From positions 558,001 through 622,000 of the forward strand of contig CAJNAR010000164.1 in assembly GCA_905220665.1 (NCBI GenBank): a stretch of DNA of 64,000 nucleotides. The letters are read 5' to 3'. A program made the translations under genes and the position numbers. The notes under the pieces are model-generated. The model was not told where the DNA came from. It was given only the letters and a program-made list of their open reading frames with translations, and did no database searches. Positions 47,072 to 62,000 of the stretch are shown here, in pieces. Every line of letters begins with the position of its first letter. The stretch's first letter is position 1. The DNA is from Albugo candida. Taxonomy: Eukaryota > Oomycota > Peronosporomycetes > Albuginales > Albuginaceae.

Positions 47072-50000
47072 ATGAGGGTATGCATTTTATTTCTGAATCT
47101 GCTCGTCGAGAAGCTTCTATTCCGTCAAACAGCTTATGGCCTGATTTACACCGACGCGAAAGACTTCCATATCTCACCACAAGGTGTTCCAAATCCTCCA
47201 GATAAATTATTTGTGCACTCACTTAACGAATCGACACTGCTTGTGCAAATCAGTGCACCTACACAGCTAAAGGCTGAAGGAAGCAATGGTGCTCCCATAT
47301 TAGGCTACCGTATAGAGCTTGCCGAATCGGTGAACAGCGTTTACTCATTTCTTATAGAGCGCGATCGAAACGTTCTCTCCGGTGCCTATAAATTACAGTT
47401 CACGGGCTCTACCGGGACACAAGAGACTTCATGTATTCAGTGGAACGCCTCGGCACTGGAATTTCAAGTTGCGTTGGAAGAATTGACGTATGTTGATTCA
47501 GTATCGGTGAATCGAACATCATATCAATTTGATGATAATAAAAGTGTTTGGGAGTACACTGTTACTTTCGATGAACCCTGCCTGCTGAGCGATAGTCAGC
47601 TTCAGTTGCTGCAATCCGTCCAAGCTGACTGTCAAGCTATAGATCCTCAGGGTCATAAATTCACACTTTCTGTCTCCAATAGTGCAGCAGGCACAGTACC
47701 CTCCTTACCTCAAGTCTGGGAAGTCAGTACCGATGCGAATGGCATTGATTTAATCAATGGTTATTTCGATCTCTCAGTGGGCTTTGATGGATCTTGGAGT
47801 GCAATCCCTGGTGTGACAGTGGAGGTCTATCCAGGTTCCAACATTGCAATCACGAGTGGGTCCTTGATTGGAATCATAAACCGTGGTGACTATGTGAAAT
47901 TAGGGGAAGAGATTTTTACTGTACATCGACATGCTCCATTTACTGACACAAATCTTCCCTTAAATGATTATCACTTGTTTGGTGTGGCGATAGGCGGTAC
48001 TATATACGCGCTTGATACGGCCATTGATAATGTGCGCGTTACCAGTGGCTCCAATTCTATCATTACGGGGAGAGATCTACGAGGTGAACTAACAGTGGAT
48101 GAATACATCAGGATTGGGCCGAACGAGTTCCGCATTATTGGATTTACAGCTGCTACAACGATAACTCTTTCTAACGCATGGAGTGGTCCATCTACTCATC
48201 GGATCACTGCGTACAGGAGAAAGAAAACTCGCGTCAGTGTGACGTCCAGTGCTGATGAATTCAAGGCCGCTTTAGAGAGTCTTCCCGGGGCAGGCGTTGT
48301 GGACGTTTCTCGTTATGGACCAAATAAGAGGAATGAATTTTTATGGCGCATTTCGTTCATGTCGCTCAACACGTTCCAAAACTGCCCGGCATCCCCATGT
48401 CTTCATAGTCATACGATGGAAGGACAAAGCACTTACCTCTTGAAGGATGCATTTGGAAACGTGTGCATAACTTGTCGTGTTATAGCATCTTCACTACAAG
48501 AAAGCTCAAATAACATGATTATTTCTAGTACAAGTCCAAGCACTCGCGAATTCACCTCTTCTTCGATTGTAGCAACCCGGGAAGTGAATGGATATGTGCA
48601 TGAAGTTCAGTCGATAATAGTTTATTCAACACAGGATGATCTTCGAGGTGTTATCTCGGTATATTTTCGGAGTAATTTGCAATTCGCATTCTTGGAGGTG
48701 GATGATACAGCAAAAGATGTACGCACCAAGTTGGAGCGACTGTCTACTATCGGCCGTGTGAATGTCGAACGCATTGAGCTTGATGGAATAGAGAAGGATG
48801 ACAGTAAAAAAGCTATGTTTGGGGTGAAATGGTTGATTACCTTCTTGTCCAATGTCGGAGATCTACCGAGGATGATTATTCAATCTTCTCAGCTGTCGAG
48901 TGATAATGCAATCGTGACTATCAAGGAAGTCATCAGAGGGGTGGCAGCACCAACCGAAATGGTTCTATCAGATTTGAGACAAGACACTAGGTATGCCGTT
49001 AGAGGCTATGCACGCAGTATCAATGGGTACAGCACAGGAACAGACACTTTACAGAAGAGCGGAAATGGAGTCATTTTATATTACACGACACCTGGAAGAT
49101 CGCCAGATCCTCCGAGGATCACAAACGCATGGCCCATTTCGAAGTCAGAGATCGTTCTCACCTTTAGTCTCAAGGATGATAGTGAATACAGAGTTCAGCG
49201 GTATGAGGTGGAGTACGTACCAATTCAACATAAAGCTACGGCTGCAGTGAAGAGACTTTATATCAAAAGCACGTTAGAGAACGATCTGAGTGGCCGATTT
49301 CGCTTGCAGTACGGGAGATTTTCAACTCAGATGCTTTCAGTAGAAACAGAGGCAACCGTGATGGAATTTGCACTAAATAAGCTACCCAACTTAAGGCCAG
49401 TGTCAGTGTCACGACATGTATTTATTCTCACCGGAGATCCCTCCAGTTGCGTCACAGGCATAGATCCTAGCTCAAATATACTCCTCACAACTCCGCTTAC
49501 AGAGAACGAGGTCGAATTACTGATTCCGGGCTCCACTATTTTGGTCGGGGGTACCAGCAAGTATGCTGTTGAAAGCAAACCTGCTGTTGGTAGTACTTTT
49601 ATCTCTATACTTACAGGCTACCAGAACACGATTGTTGGTCCCCTTTCTGAACTTTTGAGATTCGATGATTCTGGAGGTGCACACGGACCTCACGGTTATC
49701 AATGGCTCATTACATTCTCGTATGCTGCTGGGAACATAATTGAGTCAGAATTCCCTGGGTTTCAAATAGCAAACAACGAACTACGCTACATCCAAAGCGG
49801 TACAAAGGTCACTTCTATAGCGATAACGAACATGATCACCGGTACTACTGCCGAGCAGTTTGGGATTGTTGAGATGAGTAATGATCTTAGCACGTGCGAC
49901 ACCTACACTATCGGATCACCTTCTTCCGTACAGTTCCTTCAGTTATTTGCGAGAAGCACTATTACTCAAGGTTCTTTTAAGCTGAGATTTGGTAATGAGA

Positions 50001-53000
50001 TCACTCCAAATTGCATCACCCTGGGTCAGAACTTGTACTATATTAAAAGCACCCTACGCCAAGAATTGGAGTCACTACGGCTTATTTCAAGGGTATCAGT
50101 AGAGGAAGTGCGGCAATTCAAGGTGACCGTACTCACAGGATCTTCACTATCGAAAGTCTCTGCTTATACAACAATCGACGGAATTACGGGAACGTTAACG
50201 ATTGTTTCCACTGGAGCCAACAGCGGACTTGATGCGAATAAAGCAGCTCAACTTCTTCCGGGTACGATTGTTCAAGTCATTCGAACTAGCAAATCATTCA
50301 AGCGACAGATTTGCGAATTTCGGATTCTCTCTGCTAGCGTTGACACCCAGTCTATCTCGGTGGCTGTTCCAAATAGTGCAAGAGCTTGTGAACCATTTCA
50401 GGATGAGGCTCGAGCTCTAAGACTACTTGATTTTAACGATTTCAAAATACGTATATGGGGCTCTTATTCCTATGGAGACTGGCCAACTATATCGATTGTT
50501 CCTAGCGAATTCGGAAGTGGATCATGTACTCCATGGGCTCCACCTATTCCCGTTTACAGCAAAGTTCACACAGTCAGGTATGAAGGTTCTTGTACTTCAG
50601 GAAGCACAGTTGTACATGCGATATATGTCGATGGATCATCGAGGCTCGGGGGCCTCTTCACTCTAGCCTACTCTGGAAAAGAAAGTGAGCCGCTTGATAT
50701 GATGGCAACTAGTGAACTTATGCAAAACGCCATTCAAGAACTGATCCCGAGAAGAAGAGTGCGAGTTGGAAAATTATCGCATGGAGAGTACGGAAAATCC
50801 TGGTTGGTAACATTTACAGCTTTCACTTCAATTAACAAAAATCTCGAATTGGAGGATACACTTTTTATCAAGCAAAGTTCTCTCACGGGGAACAATGCCG
50901 CAATTAGCGTATATCCAGTATTACAAATTCGCATTGTTGCAATTCGAAATGACATAAGTGGCTCATTCCAGCTAAGTATGAATGGGGAAAAGTCTGAGTC
51001 TATCGCTTATCATGCTACAAACGCCAAGATTGAACAAGAACTAAAAAAACTGACTTGTATCGATTCTGTTATCGCGCTCGGAAAAGCTATGACGCAAGAC
51101 CCAGGTGTCTATCCGCTCCAGTTATCTGCAGATGTATCTAATACCAATATTGTACAAAATATTCGAGTAGAGAATCTGCTGATCAACCCATCGCTTTACT
51201 TAGCTTATCAAGAAGTCATACTGATCAATCAACAAGCTTATCGCATACAAGAAATCTCAGAGGAGGACATCACGCTAGATCGAGTGGTCCCATTCACTGC
51301 AGCAGGTACTCTACTTCAGGCCGGTACGATCACAAAGACAATCACAGAGGCCCCTGGGCATATTCGGCTTCGCCAAACTGGTCGTATTTTCAATGCACGT
51401 CAGCATAGCTCTGACGTAGAGCTATCTATGAATCATAACGTCGCAGTTGGAAGTACGATATATATATTTGGCGTAGCGTACACTGCTACTTCAGTAAACG
51501 GAAGACGTATCACCATTTCCCCTTCTTTTGATGGTCAAGATATTATTTCCGGCACACCAGAGACGCATTGTTTTGATAACATATTACACACAAGTAAAAG
51601 CCTTGTCGGATTGATTCAAACTGGTGACTACTTGTGGATTGCAAACAGTCCGCAAAGAAATGATGATGATGTGGATAGCTTCACAAATAATGGAGACCTC
51701 TTGCGCTACACTGTTCAGACCGTGGAAAGCAACAGAGTCTTGGTCAATGGAATCTTCACAATTAGTTTTTGGAGAAGAAAAGCATACATCAAAAGCTTTG
51801 GGCAGCAGTGGTCGCTCGCTTTTCGATCTTACACAGGAAACCTGGAGACTCTGTCCGTTATCCCAGGTTTTGACTTTCGTGGCACCGACGTCCGAATAAG
51901 TTTTAGCCATTTCAACCATGTTCCTGCGAACTCTGTTAGGCTTGGAAATCCTACAATCATTAGAAGAATTCATTTAGAGGCCGCATCAAGCGCATGCACT
52001 ACTTCCAATGCACCGTATGAAATGACAGTAGGATACCAGCGAGCAAGTTTCAGATGGACTGATAGTGGAGCATCAATCCAATTAGCATTGAGTCAATTCG
52101 ATGGGATCGATCAGATCGATGTGACAACGATGACCGTGGGAGGTGGCTTCTTGCACACCATCAAGCTTTGGGGTACATATACAGAGCACTTTGTGGCTGA
52201 TATGAAAGGCTTTATGGCAAATCCATCTCTTTATCCGGCTTGCACAATTTCTATAATGCGAAACAGCGCTGCAGGAACCAGTGAAGAAAATTTGATTCTC
52301 AGCCCGGATCAGACGTATAAGATGCAAGTATATGCTCATAATCGCTTCGGATACAGTAAAAGCTCTTTGCCGATTTCTACAGAGCAACTTAATAGAGTTT
52401 CCATCGCTCCTTCACCTCCTACCGAGGTATTTCTTGGAGAGTTTCACGGTAGTACATGGTTGTCAGTTCATTATCGGCCTCCAATCTATGATGGCGGGGC
52501 ACCGGTGACAATGTACCGCATCGAATGGGACTCAAGTAAATTTTTCACAAGTACGAGCTCTGATTACAATGTGAAGACAATACGAAAGGCTGCTGGGATT
52601 CAATTGTTGAAGCTAAGCTTTCGCAGCAATATCGGACGTGAAGGTACCTTCACGCTGTCCTTTGGAGCTCACAAAACCCACCAATTGCCATTTGATTGTT
52701 CTCCGCAAATGATGGCCAACGCGCTCGATATACTGACTGATAATTCTAATATTGAAGTAAAGCCCTTCAAAGTCACCCGATTAGCCATCTCTTGGGGTTA
52801 TGAGTGGTCAATCACATTTCCCGACGTATATGGCGACGCTGCTCTTCTTCATGCTGATGACTCCTTGCTGAGCGGCGATTTTCCAATTCTCAAGGTAACA
52901 GAAGTCATCAAAGGATTGCAGGATATAGCAATCGATTCCTTCACGCGAGCGGTGCAAGAAGTTATCACCGATGCAAAGTCCGTGCTGTCCGGTAGCTTCA

Positions 53001-56000
53001 TTCTTTCGTTCGATGGTCAGTCAACTCCTCCGATCCCGGTGACAGTATCGGCTATGGAAATGCAAACAATATTACTGAAGACAACTACTTTCTATTCAAT
53101 CAAAGTCACAAAAAAAAAGATTAACTCGGCTCTGAATACCGCTATCTGGTCTTTGACATTCGCCAACTTACGTGGGGAGGAGGCTGTCGGCGCTGGAAGT
53201 ATATTGAGAATGCAAGTGATGGACACAAGCCAGCTAGTTGGAACGGCAGCCAGTGTATCTGTTTTTGAAAAAATCAAAGGTACCGATCCGTATCGAGTTG
53301 AGCTAAAAGGACTCCAACAAAATAGGCGGTATCACATGCATGCTACTGCTTACAATGAATACGGTTTTGGATCAGCAAGATCGTCATTATCCACTGCAGT
53401 CACATGCACCAAACCAGATGCACCTTCAGGTTTAACAGTCTTCGTTGTTGACGGCACAACATTGGGGGTCACTTGGTCACGTACTGATACAAAGAACAAC
53501 AGCGATTCTGTCTGTTCTATCGATCGATATAAAATTGAATGGTTTCGCTCCCCGGGAACGTATGAAGAACAGACTATAACTACGTCTGCCAAGGCAGGTC
53601 TATACGAGATTCAGAAGGTATGGAACTTCGCTGACTCTCTCAGCCTGACAGGGTATTTTAAGCTCGGTTTTGATGGAGTATATACGGATAATATTGCATG
53701 GAATGCCCCTGCACAAGGCTTAGATTCTGTGAGGGCAAAACTTGAACGACTTCAAAATATAGGTACAGTAGTCGTGAATCGAAAGCCATCACTGCGCGTC
53801 ATCAGCGGATTGATGGTGATATCCAGTGGAGGATCATCTGTTTTGCAGCGAGATGCTGCATCATCCTCGAAAACGCTGGCGCAGTTGCAGGGTCAAGAAA
53901 TTAATGTGGGTGACAAGATATGGGTTCTTGGAAAAATGTTTTCAGTCATGTCTTTGGATGTCTCACAGGGTACACTCACTATTGATTCTCCATCATTGGA
54001 GATCAGCGTGCCTGTACCTGTGTTTAGAAGTGCATTTGGGTATAATTGGCTCATCACATTCACTTCAGGTCATGTGGGGCCTCAGCCACTACTGGAGGCG
54101 GTACCGGGAGACAACTGGGGAGGTGATAATTCTGGTATAGCTACTAAACTTATATCGAACGGGGTAAGCCCGATAAGTGGTACCTTTCGGGTTGGTTACG
54201 CCACACTCTGGACCTATCCGATATCGTATGATGCAACCGCGCTTGAATTGAAGGAAGCTTTGGAAACACTCAAATCAAGTAGTCCAGTTCAGGTAACCAG
54301 GCTGCGGAACGGTTATGGATACAATTGGGTGGTGACATTTATTGATGCTCCTAATGACGTATCGTTGCTAAATGTTGATGGCACAGAACTTCAGGGACCA
54401 AGTGTGAAGATACTGAGCACAAGAACGAGACCGGGCGTACAACCACATATGTACTGCGAAATCGACGGTGCGCCCGGGCAACCCAAAACTATTGATTTGC
54501 CCGCCTCAACTCAGGTTGATATCACAAGACTGACCACTGGCATACCTTACAACGTACGTGTTCGAGCGCACAATATTAATGGATTTGGGCTTGCGGCATA
54601 TCCCAGCAATGTGGCAGCAGTGACTCCGCAACAGAACCCAGGCCAGCCACAAAATCTGCGAGTGATAATTCTATCAAGTCGACTCATCAAAGCGGTTTGG
54701 GATTCTCCAATGTCAACAGGAGGAGCTGTTATCATAGCATACCTTGTTCAATGGGACACTTCTTCATCCTTCATCAGCACGAGGTCTCCAAATTTTGATA
54801 TGCAGTACAGGCTGACAGCTGCATCCGGAGATTTGGGCCCATATTATTACGATATTCCAATACTGACCGACCCAGGACAGCCTTATCATGTCCGCGTATA
54901 TGCGATTAATGTGAATGGGAGGGGCGAACCCATCACCAATACTCAAGGAGTGTATCCCATTGATTGTCTACCAGGACGACCAGAGAAAGTTGTAGCCACG
55001 GCTATATCGAGCACATCGATATTGATCAATTGGTCAGCACCAAGCGCCAAGCATCCTTACTTTGGAGGGGATGGGGGACTTCCAATAACACAATACATGG
55101 TCGAATGGGACACAAGCATCAATTTTGACTCACCAGCTTCATTCATGCTTTTGAATGGTACCCAGCTATCATACTTGATCGGACAGGATGCCTACTCCAC
55201 TAGTGGAATTTATCAAAATCATCTGGTACCAGATAACACATACTATATCCGTGTTGCTGCATTGAATACATTAGGTGCAGGTGCTGCACAATCGTCATCT
55301 CCACCTGCCATTCTTGCTGCAGCTCAGCCACCAAGTGAACCTGAGAACTTGAGACTTGATGTTTTAAATGATTCTTCACTGATTGTGAAGTGGGATGAAC
55401 CTTTGTATAATGGAGGATCGCCGTTGCAAAGTTACACAATTGAGTGGGATGATCTTGAAAATATAACGTCGGGAGTTTCAGATACAGCTTCGATATCAGT
55501 GGTTCATGAAGTGCAGGCTGTACAAATCGAGTCCAAAGTCGAGAGTGCTGAGCAGTACATTGAAGCAACGGTCGAAGTAGTAAATGAGCGACAAGTGGTA
55601 CGCACCCAGTTCTCTGGTGAGGACGAAGTTCAGGTCATAAAAGTAGATGGTAGTGTCGTGATACCGGAGATACAAACCTTTAGGACTTATACGACTGACA
55701 TTGATCAAGAAGAGCAACTTCGAGTGGATGCCAAGGATTATGATGAGATCCAATCTATTCGGACGACAATACCGGAGAAGTTTGACGTGCAACGGGTCAA
55801 TGTTGAGATCATTCCTAGTCCAGAGATCCAGACTATTACGATGACATTCACTGGAGGCAATGGAAACATGAATGCGTTAACCGGATCATTTATTTTGACA
55901 TTTGATGCGAGACAGTGCACTTTTTGCAATGGGAAAACTCTAGGTCCGCAGTCAACCAGCAACTTGTTGACTTCACTTAGTGAAACCGATGATGCACAAG

Positions 56001-59000
56001 CATCTCAACTAATTTCGGACGCTTTGAATGCTCTGAATAACATTCGTGCAGGTGGGGTATTTGTATCGAGAACTTCTCAACCAGGCTCCAATGCTGCCGA
56101 CATGGTTTACGTCTACTCTATTACATTTACGGGATCATGGGTAGCTGGAGATGTGCCATTGCTGGTAGTAACAAACACAATTGCAAGTGGGCAAATTCCT
56201 AGCGCATTTATTGAGGCTTCCAAGGGTCGAGATTTTTCATATGATTCGAGCTCCACTCTGAGTCTACAGTATATCTGCGAGCCGTATAGTGACCCATACG
56301 CACCAAACTATCGAAAGTCTTCAGTGTGTGATTTAGGTGCATTGCTGTGCTCAGGCTGCATTCAGTCATTTGATGGTGCTACATTTACTGGAATCAATCT
56401 TGATCAAGCAGGGTCAATTAACCAAAACGATATGCTAACGATCGGAAATTGCGTTGTTCAGGTCAGTTCAGTGACATCTTCACAACTCAGTGTTGTAGCG
56501 CATCCATTCTCAAGATCATGTAGCCCTTTTGTGGCTGCGTCACTTGATATACATCGTACACAACGATCATCCGTTTCATTACAAGTCATGAGACAAGCGT
56601 ATACGTTGGCCTTGGAGAGCGATATGCAGACTTTATTGAATAACGTGGTTGACTCAGTCAGCATAAGGCGAACATCCTCGATTACTATAACATCCATGAA
56701 AGTCTCTTATGAAATTACATTTCTACAGCGAACGGGAACCATACCATTGCTAATATGCGGTAACAACTTGAAGCTGAATGACGGCTCGAGTTTTAGTAGT
56801 TGTTCTGTCGAGAGAATTTCAACTGGAAGCATGATAGGTGGATCATTCAAACTTTCGCTTCCAGCCATTACTGATCCAGCTCAGGCCAGCCTCGCGAGCC
56901 CTGCAATACCTTGGGATGCAACTGCTAGTGACATAAAGCGTATTTTGGAAGGCGTTTATTATCAGCAAGAGCAGGTCTTTGGGACACTTGATGTAAATCG
57001 AGTAATTTATTCTCCTACAGGGAGCAAGTGGAGCGGAGGTTTCACTTGGATCATCACGTTTAGCAAACGTGGCTGGGATATACCAAAAATGATAGTAAAC
57101 AACGATCTTGTTGCAGCCGATGGATCAACGCCGATCGGCATTCTCGTTGAAGACGGTAATAATCCATTTCCGTCTTTTCCAACCGGATCGAGCAGAGATG
57201 GAAATCAGATTACTGGATCAATGCGATTTCGCTTTGGTAGCACCACTTCCATTCCGTGTATCATTGGAATACATACCTCACTTGATAGTTTGACAGAAAA
57301 TATCATTGACACGAAACTTCGCGACTTTATTCTCAATCAGTTTCCTACATTGATCGATAGAATCATTATCACAAGATCTGCAGCAACTCAAGCAAGAGGC
57401 TTTACATGGACCATGACTTTCAATGGTGATCTTAATGGTGGGCTTGTGAGGAGGTTTGAGATAGAGTCATCCCTGCAAGAGAGCCCAGCTGCCGTTCCTC
57501 GATCTACCAATGCGTATATCGTAGTGACGAAACCGGGAAACGAACTTGGTGGGGAGTTTAGGTTGCAGTGGATGGGATCTCTAACTAATTCCCTACCATA
57601 TAATGCTGATGCTTCGCTGGTTGAGCAGGAACTGAATTCACTTACAAGCATCCGACCTTCCCGTGTTTCAGTGAGTCGATCGATAGAGGACAGTCAAATA
57701 AAAACGTATTCCTGGTCAGTCACGTTCACATCAAATGTCTGGATGGACCCGACTTCAGACCATTCAAGTTATAATGCAGGAAACTGGATAGGTCCACGGT
57801 CTAATTGGGAAGACGTATGGCCAGAGACCGGATACTCAAAAGCGTGGGGTCGTCAAGTAGGTCCTTTATCATCGAAGAACATGTTGCTAACCTGTCATGC
57901 AAATGGACTTTGGACAACAAATGAAATGAGCTCGAAAAGCTGTATCCTCGCTGTATATCAGCAAGGAACTGCACCACTTAGTGGGTATTTCACTTTGCGA
58001 GTCCCCAGTGGATCAAGTATGTCACACGGCCAAGCCGAAACTTCTCCAAATATCCCGCATAATGCCAGAGCTAATAGACGTGAGTCGGGGATAACGGGGA
58101 CTTCTTTGGAGGAAATACTGGAAAGTTTACCCAACATCGGAGATGTTGACGTGTCGCTAAATTCTTTCAATACGCAAACAGGTGGGAGCTCATGGTCAGT
58201 GACATTTTTAAGAGATGCCTATCGGCCTTGTGAGCAACTCGAGGACAGTGATGAAGATGAGGCTGAAAACATTTATGACCCCTTTTCTTTACCCTCTGAC
58301 GTGGACCCAAATGTAAAGCGCTGTAATAGTCCGGGAGATGTTCCTGCTATGGTCATTGATACAAACGGACTCAAAGGCACGAATCCGATTGGCGTTGTCT
58401 GTGAGGCGTCCATCAATGCGGCTATTCCCAGTTCGTATTGCACACCTTTCCTTCAACTTATAGAAAATGGTCAAGTGCTGCGCGGCTTCTTCTCATTTTT
58501 TCAAGTGCAAGGAGATCCTGGTTTCAGTCAGCGATTTCAGTTGAAACTGTATTGTCCGAACCCTCCATGTTCCGCGATTGATCGCTTCGAAATTCCGGCA
58601 GGAAATGAGTTCCTTGTTGATAGAGTGAGTACAGGAGATCGTTTCACCCTTGCTTCATTCGATTCTTGTACTTTCATAATTACAGCCATTGTTCCAGGCG
58701 CTGCACCACAGATACATGTTTATCCGAACGTGTGTGCAGGGCTTACTTCTACAGCACCATTGCCAATGAATCTACTGGTCCCATGGAATGCCACAGCCGC
58801 TATGGTAGAAAATGTTTTAGAAAGCTCTTCAGATCAGTCTCTTGAGCAAGGTATATGGAATCAAGGTCGTCAAGTGCTAGTCGATCGTAAAATTCATGGA
58901 AAATATGGCGAAGCTACATGGACAATTCGCTTTATTGCAAATCCTCTCATTACTCCCCCAGGGGCTGGAAATGTGGCGCCAATAGAAGTTATCTTTGCTC

Positions 59001-62000
59001 CTAGTAGCTTCTCGTACAGCCCTCAGTATATCTCGATCACACAGACTATGGAAGGTTCGGCAGCATTGGCAGGATCATTTACAGTGGACTTTCATTCAGC
59101 AATCGGAGAACGAGAAGTTAGTTTTGACGAAGACCCAAAACGACTAGAAGCAAAATTGAATGAGATGAATACAGTGGGCAGAGTTTTGGTCAAACGAGTG
59201 CCTTATCCATCTTCACTTACAGGGTGCGTTAATGACACATGTGCGGGAGGATGGGAAGATCGGCCCGTTATGGTAGATGGTAGACGTGGTGGTTATCGAT
59301 GGAAAATTCGATTTTTGCACTCAATTGGCGAGTATAGAGGCAGAACGTTCCCTCCTGGTAGCGGAAAGGTTGTGCCATTGACAGTGAAGCTTCACAATTT
59401 ACAAGGACAAGGTAAGCAGGTTGAAGTAAAGAACAGTAAGATCGGATCACTTCCTATTCTTGAGAATTTTGTTTTTAAAGCTGGATCGGTTCAGAGTCCC
59501 TCGATACCATACGACGCAGATGCAAGCACTATCAAGCAGGCAATCGAATCTATGAATATATTTGGGGAGGTTGATGTATATCACAAAGCATTACTGGCAC
59601 AAGAGATTCCTGGCGCTTTTGCTACACTGAAGAAGGATGGGACTATCGTTACCATATCAGGAACAAGCAGTTTCGATATAATGGAACACTTGACTCCAGG
59701 AGACCTCGTAAGATTTGGACCGACTGGTGCAACCTCGCTTCTTCCAGGAACTAACGGTGAAAGTCCGCTGACTGGTGCTGAGCATTCGTCGAGGGTTCTT
59801 GTGAGGCCACAGTCTCCCATTGTAAGAACAAAGGACGAAGTAACATCGAGGTTATATCCAGGAATGTCTCTTCGAATTGATGGAGGAGTTTACAAAGTAA
59901 AGCGCACTGGCTCGGAGGTTCAGACTATAACTGTGAGTGCTCCAATCTCGACCTTCAACGCAAATCTCAATACAAATGCTGGTCTTTACGCATTGATTCT
60001 CAAAAGGAGTGCGAAAATGGCGACGTCAAACTGTATTCCATACGATGCAACAGCATCCATGCTGCAAGGTACACTGAATCTTCTCCTAAATCAAATAAAC
60101 TCTACGTCTGGAAGCAGTCAGATTCGAGTCACTCGTACTGGTCCTCTTTCCCTCTCCAACAATGCTAATAGAGGATTCCAATATTATATTTACTTCCTAG
60201 GAGATTCCGTCAAGGGCGACGTTGCTCTTCTTACGTCTACATTTTCACCATGTGCAAGCACCGCAGTGATTCCAGACGTCGTTGTAGATACCGTAGAACA
60301 CGGTGGGGAGATTTCGAGACAACTTATCACTTTCGCGACCGATTCTGGTCGCATTATTGATTCATTGGGGTACTTTCGTCTCAAACAGGGCAGTGCAGTA
60401 ACTCCTTGCCTTAGATGGGGAATCACAGCTCTCCAATTGGAGGCAGCCGCAGAGCTTCATTTGGGAACTGGAGATCTTCTTGTATCAAGGAACGGAAGTG
60501 GCGCTTCTATCACTGAAATACAGAAACTCAAAGTATCATCCAATATCCCTATCACATCGGGAACACTCGATTCACTTTTCCGAATTGAATGGGAACTTAA
60601 CAATGAGAGGGTGTGGACACCAAGCTGCCTTAGTTATGGCATTAGTGCTCGAGACCTGCAAGTTGCCCTCAATGGTCTATTATCTTCAAATGACCCATCA
60701 AGTCGGCACATCTTTGTGACACGAGAGGGAGACGGCTCAGCAGCCTGGGGATACGGTTATGAGTATCGAATACACTTTGCAGGCTCGATCAGAGGTGGTG
60801 ACAGTCCAGTACTGGGTGACGTACCAGCGCTTCGTATCATCAATGTCGGAAAAAATCCTTGCTTGGGGTTGCTCACAGGACCCAGGGAACCTAGAGTGGC
60901 CATTGAATTAGAGACTATCAGAAATGGGGTATCCTCGTATTCTTACGAAATAAATTATCTTGAGTACGATAAACAAAGTGCGTCCAAGAGTTTGCTCGAA
61001 GTCACCTCCTCCACTTGCTCAACAACTAATTGGGTACACACGGGGGGCAATAGTCGAACTATAAAGACAAAACAGACTTCTTTTGGTGGCAGTCCAAGTG
61101 TACAACAAATCTTTATTAGCGACAGTACAATAGCTACAAAAAAGTTCAAGCTCTCGCTGGATGGCACTTCGACTGTACATTGCTTACCATTTGATGTTAC
61201 TACCCTGAACCTTGTTCAGGCACTGGAAAGCATCTCTTTTATAGGATTGAATGGAGTCAACGTGTTGAGAGACTTCGATGCCGAGATCTCACCACTTGGA
61301 ACCTTATTTCTGGTCACTTTCATAGGTGATCAAGTCACAGGTCGTTTACCTCTACTTCAAGTTGTTCTTTATGACGTGACATGTCAGACGGCATTCTCTT
61401 TCCTGGACAACACCATCAGCACTACCTCTATACTTGAAGGCGGGCAGCATCCGAACTATTTTGTTATTTCCAAACTATATGAAGGTGGTCAGCCAGGCCT
61501 ACATGTTGCTTATAATGTTCCTCAGATATTTTCCGTGCAGAACACAGCTTCCGAAATTCAGCAAATTGTTGTCACCACAACGTCTTCTTCCGGATTTTCA
61601 GCTGGAGATGCGTATAAGCTACAACTTGGAAGTACTTTCACAACTCCCTTCATCTCTTGGAATGCTCAAGAAGAAGATTTTGAGACCGCGTTAGGTGTGA
61701 ATGGTGGTTTTACCAATTCTCGTTCCGCATTTACGGTGACAAGACGCAAAGATGGAGTCCTAGCACCATACGGCTTCGTCTACACAATATATTTTAATGA
61801 TCCCACTTTGACCGGAAACCAACCACTACTCACAGTGCCAACCTTGTCCACAAACTTTGGCTCTGGAAGCGGCATGGTCATTCCCACTGTCTTAGTTGAC
61901 GGATTTGGTACTGAATTTGATGGAAGGTTGAGTCCTAACACGATTCCGTTGTCGTTACCAGATGAACCAAAACAGTATGCGACATACCTGGCAGATGATT

